Source: Gammaproteobacteria bacterium
GTDB taxonomy: Bacteria; Pseudomonadota; Gammaproteobacteria; Pseudomonadales; Oleiphilaceae
Reading direction: 5' to 3'
DNA length: 5,798 nt
Assembly (NCBI GenBank): GCA_003695085.1
Contig: RFIV01000069.1
Span: forward strand, 1 to 5,798
Every line of letters starts with the position of its first letter. Within the stretch, counting starts at the first letter, position 1. Both the position numbers and the translations under genes were made by a program. This document shows positions 4,052 to 5,798 of the stretch, piece by piece. The notes below the pieces were generated by a model. That model was not told where the DNA came from and ran no database searches. It saw nothing but the letters and a program-made list of their open reading frames with translations.

Positions 4052-5449
4052 GTGAAATACATCAGCACCCGCGGGCAGGCGCCTGCACTGAATTTTGAGG
4101 AAGTTCTGCTGGCCGGTCTGGCGGAGGATGGCGGACTCTACGTGCCGGAGTCTCTCCCGGTCTTTACGCTGGAGGAAATCGGCTCCTGGGCAGGGCTTTC
4201 CTATGCCGAGCTGGCCTACAAGGTGATGTATCCCTTTGTCGAGGAGTCCATCCCGGCGGCAGACTTTCGCAAGATCGTCAATGAAACCTATGCCGGGTTC
4301 GACCATGAAGCGGTGGCACCGCTGACCCAGCTGGGTCCGGGCGAATGGGTCATGGAGCTGTTCCATGGTCCCACACTGGCCTTCAAGGACTACGCGCTGC
4401 AGTTGCTTGGCCGGCTGTTCGAGTACGTGCTGGCCAAGCGCGACGAACAGGTGGTCATCATGGGCGCTACATCCGGCGATACCGGGTCAGCAGCCATTGA
4501 GGGGTGTCGCCACAGTGAGCATGTGGACATCTTTATTCTTCATCCTCACCAGCGTGTTTCGGAAGTTCAGCGCAGGCAGATGACGACGGTTCTGGCTGAC
4601 AATGTCTTCAACATTGCGGTGGAGGGGAACTTTGATGATTGTCAGCGGATGGTCAAGTCCAGTTTTGGTGATCAGAGCTTCCTGAACGGCCGGCGTCTGG
4701 TGGCGGTCAACTCCATCAACTGGGCCCGTATCATGGCTCAGATTGTCTATTACTTCCACGCGGGTTTGAGCCTGGGCGCGCCGTGGCGCAGTGTCGGCTT
4801 CTCCGTGCCGACCGGCAATTTTGGCGACATCTTCGCCGGTTATCTCGCCAGTCGCATGGGGCTTCCGGTCAACCAGCTGATCGTGGCGACCAACCGCAAC
4901 GATATTCTCCATCGCTTTATCAGTGCCAATCAGTACAAGGCACAACCGCTGGCTCATACCCTGTCCCCGAGCATGGATATTGTCGTCTCCAGCAATTTTG
5001 AGCGCTTGCTGTTTGATCTGCATGGCCGCAATGGTGCGCTGTTGTCTCAGCTGATGGCAGATATGGCCAAGGGCGAGGCGCAGGTCGAGGAAGGGCGCTG
5101 GAAGGCGGCCCGCCGCCTGTTTGACAGCCTGGCAGTGACGGACGATGAAACGCTCGACACCATTCGGGAGGTGTACGAGAAGGATGGCTACATGCTGGAC
5201 CCGCACACGGCCATTGGTGTCCGGGCTGCGCGTCATTGTCGGCGGCAGAAGGGGACGCCGATGGTGACGCTGGCCACGGCCCACCCGGCGAAGTTCCCGG
5301 AAGCCATTGAGAAGAGTGGTATTGGCGTATCGCCCGCGTTACCCAGGCACATGACTGACTTGTACGAACGTGAAGAGCGCTATGCCGTCCAGCCCAATGA
5401 TCTTGAAGCGATCCAGCGCTTCGTGGCGGAACACATGCGTCAGGCATGA
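4052..5449 (+). CDS. thrC: Threonine synthase
   Basis: This PLP-dependent enzyme converts O-phospho-L-homoserine to L-threonine and phosphate, the last step of threonine synthesis. The 465-residue protein begins with the family hallmark MKYISTRG. PLP should bind Lys112 in LAFKDYALQ. ATSGDTGSAA at 139-148 and PTGNFGDI at 253-260 are the cofactor- and phosphate-binding loops. The start is GTG at 4052: an in-frame TAA at 4043-4045 rules out anything further upstream, and this start gives the expected N-terminus. The ribosome site is weak (AGG at 4040-4042), so translation may depend partly on coupling to hom. thrB (homoserine kinase) is not between hom and thrC and must lie elsewhere, as in Pseudomonas. 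The stop codon overlaps the recJ start. Confidence 0.98.
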   Translation: MKYISTRGQAPALNFEEVLLAGLAEDGGLYVPESLPVFTLEEIGSWAGLSYAELAYKVMYPFVEESIPAADFRKIVNETYAGFDHEAVAPLTQLGPGEWVMELFHGPTLAFKDYALQLLGRLFEYVLAKRDEQVVIMGATSGDTGSAAIEGCRHSEHVDIFILHPHQRVSEVQRRQMTTVLADNVFNIAVEGNFDDCQRMVKSSFGDQSFLNGRRLVAVNSINWARIMAQIVYYFHAGLSLGAPWRSVGFSVPTGNFGDIFAGYLASRMGLPVNQLIVATNRNDILHRFISANQYKAQPLAHTLSPSMDIVVSSNFERLLFDLHGRNGALLSQLMADMAKGEAQVEEGRWKAARRLFDSLAVTDDETLDTIREVYEKDGYMLDPHTAIGVRAARHCRRQKGTPMVTLATAHPAKFPEAIEKSGIGVSPALPRHMTDLYEREERYAVQPNDLEAIQRFVAEHMRQA

Positions 5450-5798
5450 AGCCTGACATGCGTCTGCAGCGCCGGACGGTAGCGGATGGGGCGCCGCTGC
5501 CCGGCTGTTCACCCCTGCTGTCTCGCATTTACCGGGCGCGTGGCGTCACCGATGCCTCGCAGCTCGACTATCGCCTGACCGCACTGACGCCCCCGGATGC
5601 CCTGAAGGGTGTCCGGGCGGCTGCGGATGTGTTGGCAGATGCCATCCTTGGCAGTCAACGCGTTCTGGTGGTCGGTGATTATGATGCGGATGGTGCAACC
5701 AGTACCGCGCTGGCGGTCTCTGCGCTGCGTGCATTGGGGGCATCTTCGGTCGATTACCTGATTCCCGACCGATTCGCCTCGGGCTATGGCTTGAGCCC
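5446..5798 (+). CDS. recJ: Single-stranded-DNA-specific exonuclease RecJ, N-terminal part (partial)
   Basis: RecJ is a 5'-3' single-strand DNA exonuclease of the DHH phosphoesterase family, used in RecF-pathway recombination, mismatch repair and base-excision repair. The frame stays open to the window end and shows the first 117 residues, against about 575 in typical gammaproteobacterial RecJ. DHH motif I is clear, with Asp78, Asp80 and Asp82 in VVGDYDADGATSTAL; these are predicted Mn2+ ligands. DYLIPDRFASGYGLS at 103-117 matches the following conserved block (NRFEDGYGLS in E. coli). The chosen ATG at 5446 overlaps the thrC stop as ATGA, with only a weak AGG before it, which suggests coupled translation. 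The ATG at 5458 is a possible alternative but has no ribosome site. The DHH motif itself and the C-terminal domain lie beyond the window. Confidence 0.96.
   Translation, partial: MKPDMRLQRRTVADGAPLPGCSPLLSRIYRARGVTDASQLDYRLTALTPPDALKGVRAAADVLADAILGSQRVLVVGDYDADGATSTALAVSALRALGASSVDYLIPDRFASGYGLS

Noticed and set aside
4487..5284. 265-codon frame on the minus strand opposite thrC
   Set aside because: It is entirely antisense to thrC, with no ribosome site or family motif seen. Such frames are common in GC-rich genes with strong third-position bias.

Overview
This window is a conserved housekeeping stretch of a bacterial chromosome, apparently from a gammaproteobacterium of moderately high GC content. 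The order trmD - rplS - xerD - dsbC - hom - thrC - recJ resembles the Pseudomonas / Oceanospirillales / Alcanivorax / Marinobacter side of that class. Monofunctional ACT-domain homoserine dehydrogenase followed directly by threonine synthase, with no thrB between them, also fits that group and differs from the enterobacterial thrABC operon. The genus is an inference and cannot be fixed from these bases.

Left part (1-508): the last codons of what is most likely trmD, then rplS (ribosomal protein L19), closed by a strong hairpin plus T-run terminator. This is the tail of the usual rpsP-rimM-trmD-rplS operon. Next (538-2262): xerD, the tyrosine recombinase that resolves chromosome dimers, with all six catalytic residues. 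After a 96-bp gap comes dsbC, the periplasmic disulfide isomerase, with signal peptide, CGYC active site and the second structural cysteine pair. The gap holds a GTAAA-N4-GTAAA direct repeat that matches the E. coli CpxR box, nested with an inverted repeat.

Middle (2311-2532, minus strand): one small uncharacterised lipoprotein gene, convergent with dsbC. Its mature part carries four cysteines besides the lipidated one. A hairpin lies between the two convergent genes. The 197-bp region between this gene and hom holds a plausible promoter for each direction and a perfect 14-bp palindrome in the hom leader.

Right part (2730-5798): hom and thrC, 26 bp apart, form a threonine biosynthesis unit. 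recJ (single-strand exonuclease, cut off by the window end) begins inside the thrC stop codon, in an ATGA overlap. It is therefore probably translated by coupling to thrC.

I found no mobile element, CRISPR array, tRNA or rRNA, and no sign of a new multi-gene system. All protein genes except the small lipoprotein belong to well-known families. The points most worth a second look are regulatory (CpxR-like box at dsbC, palindrome in the hom leader, possible xerD promoter inside the rplS terminator), together with the cysteine-rich lipoprotein beside dsbC.
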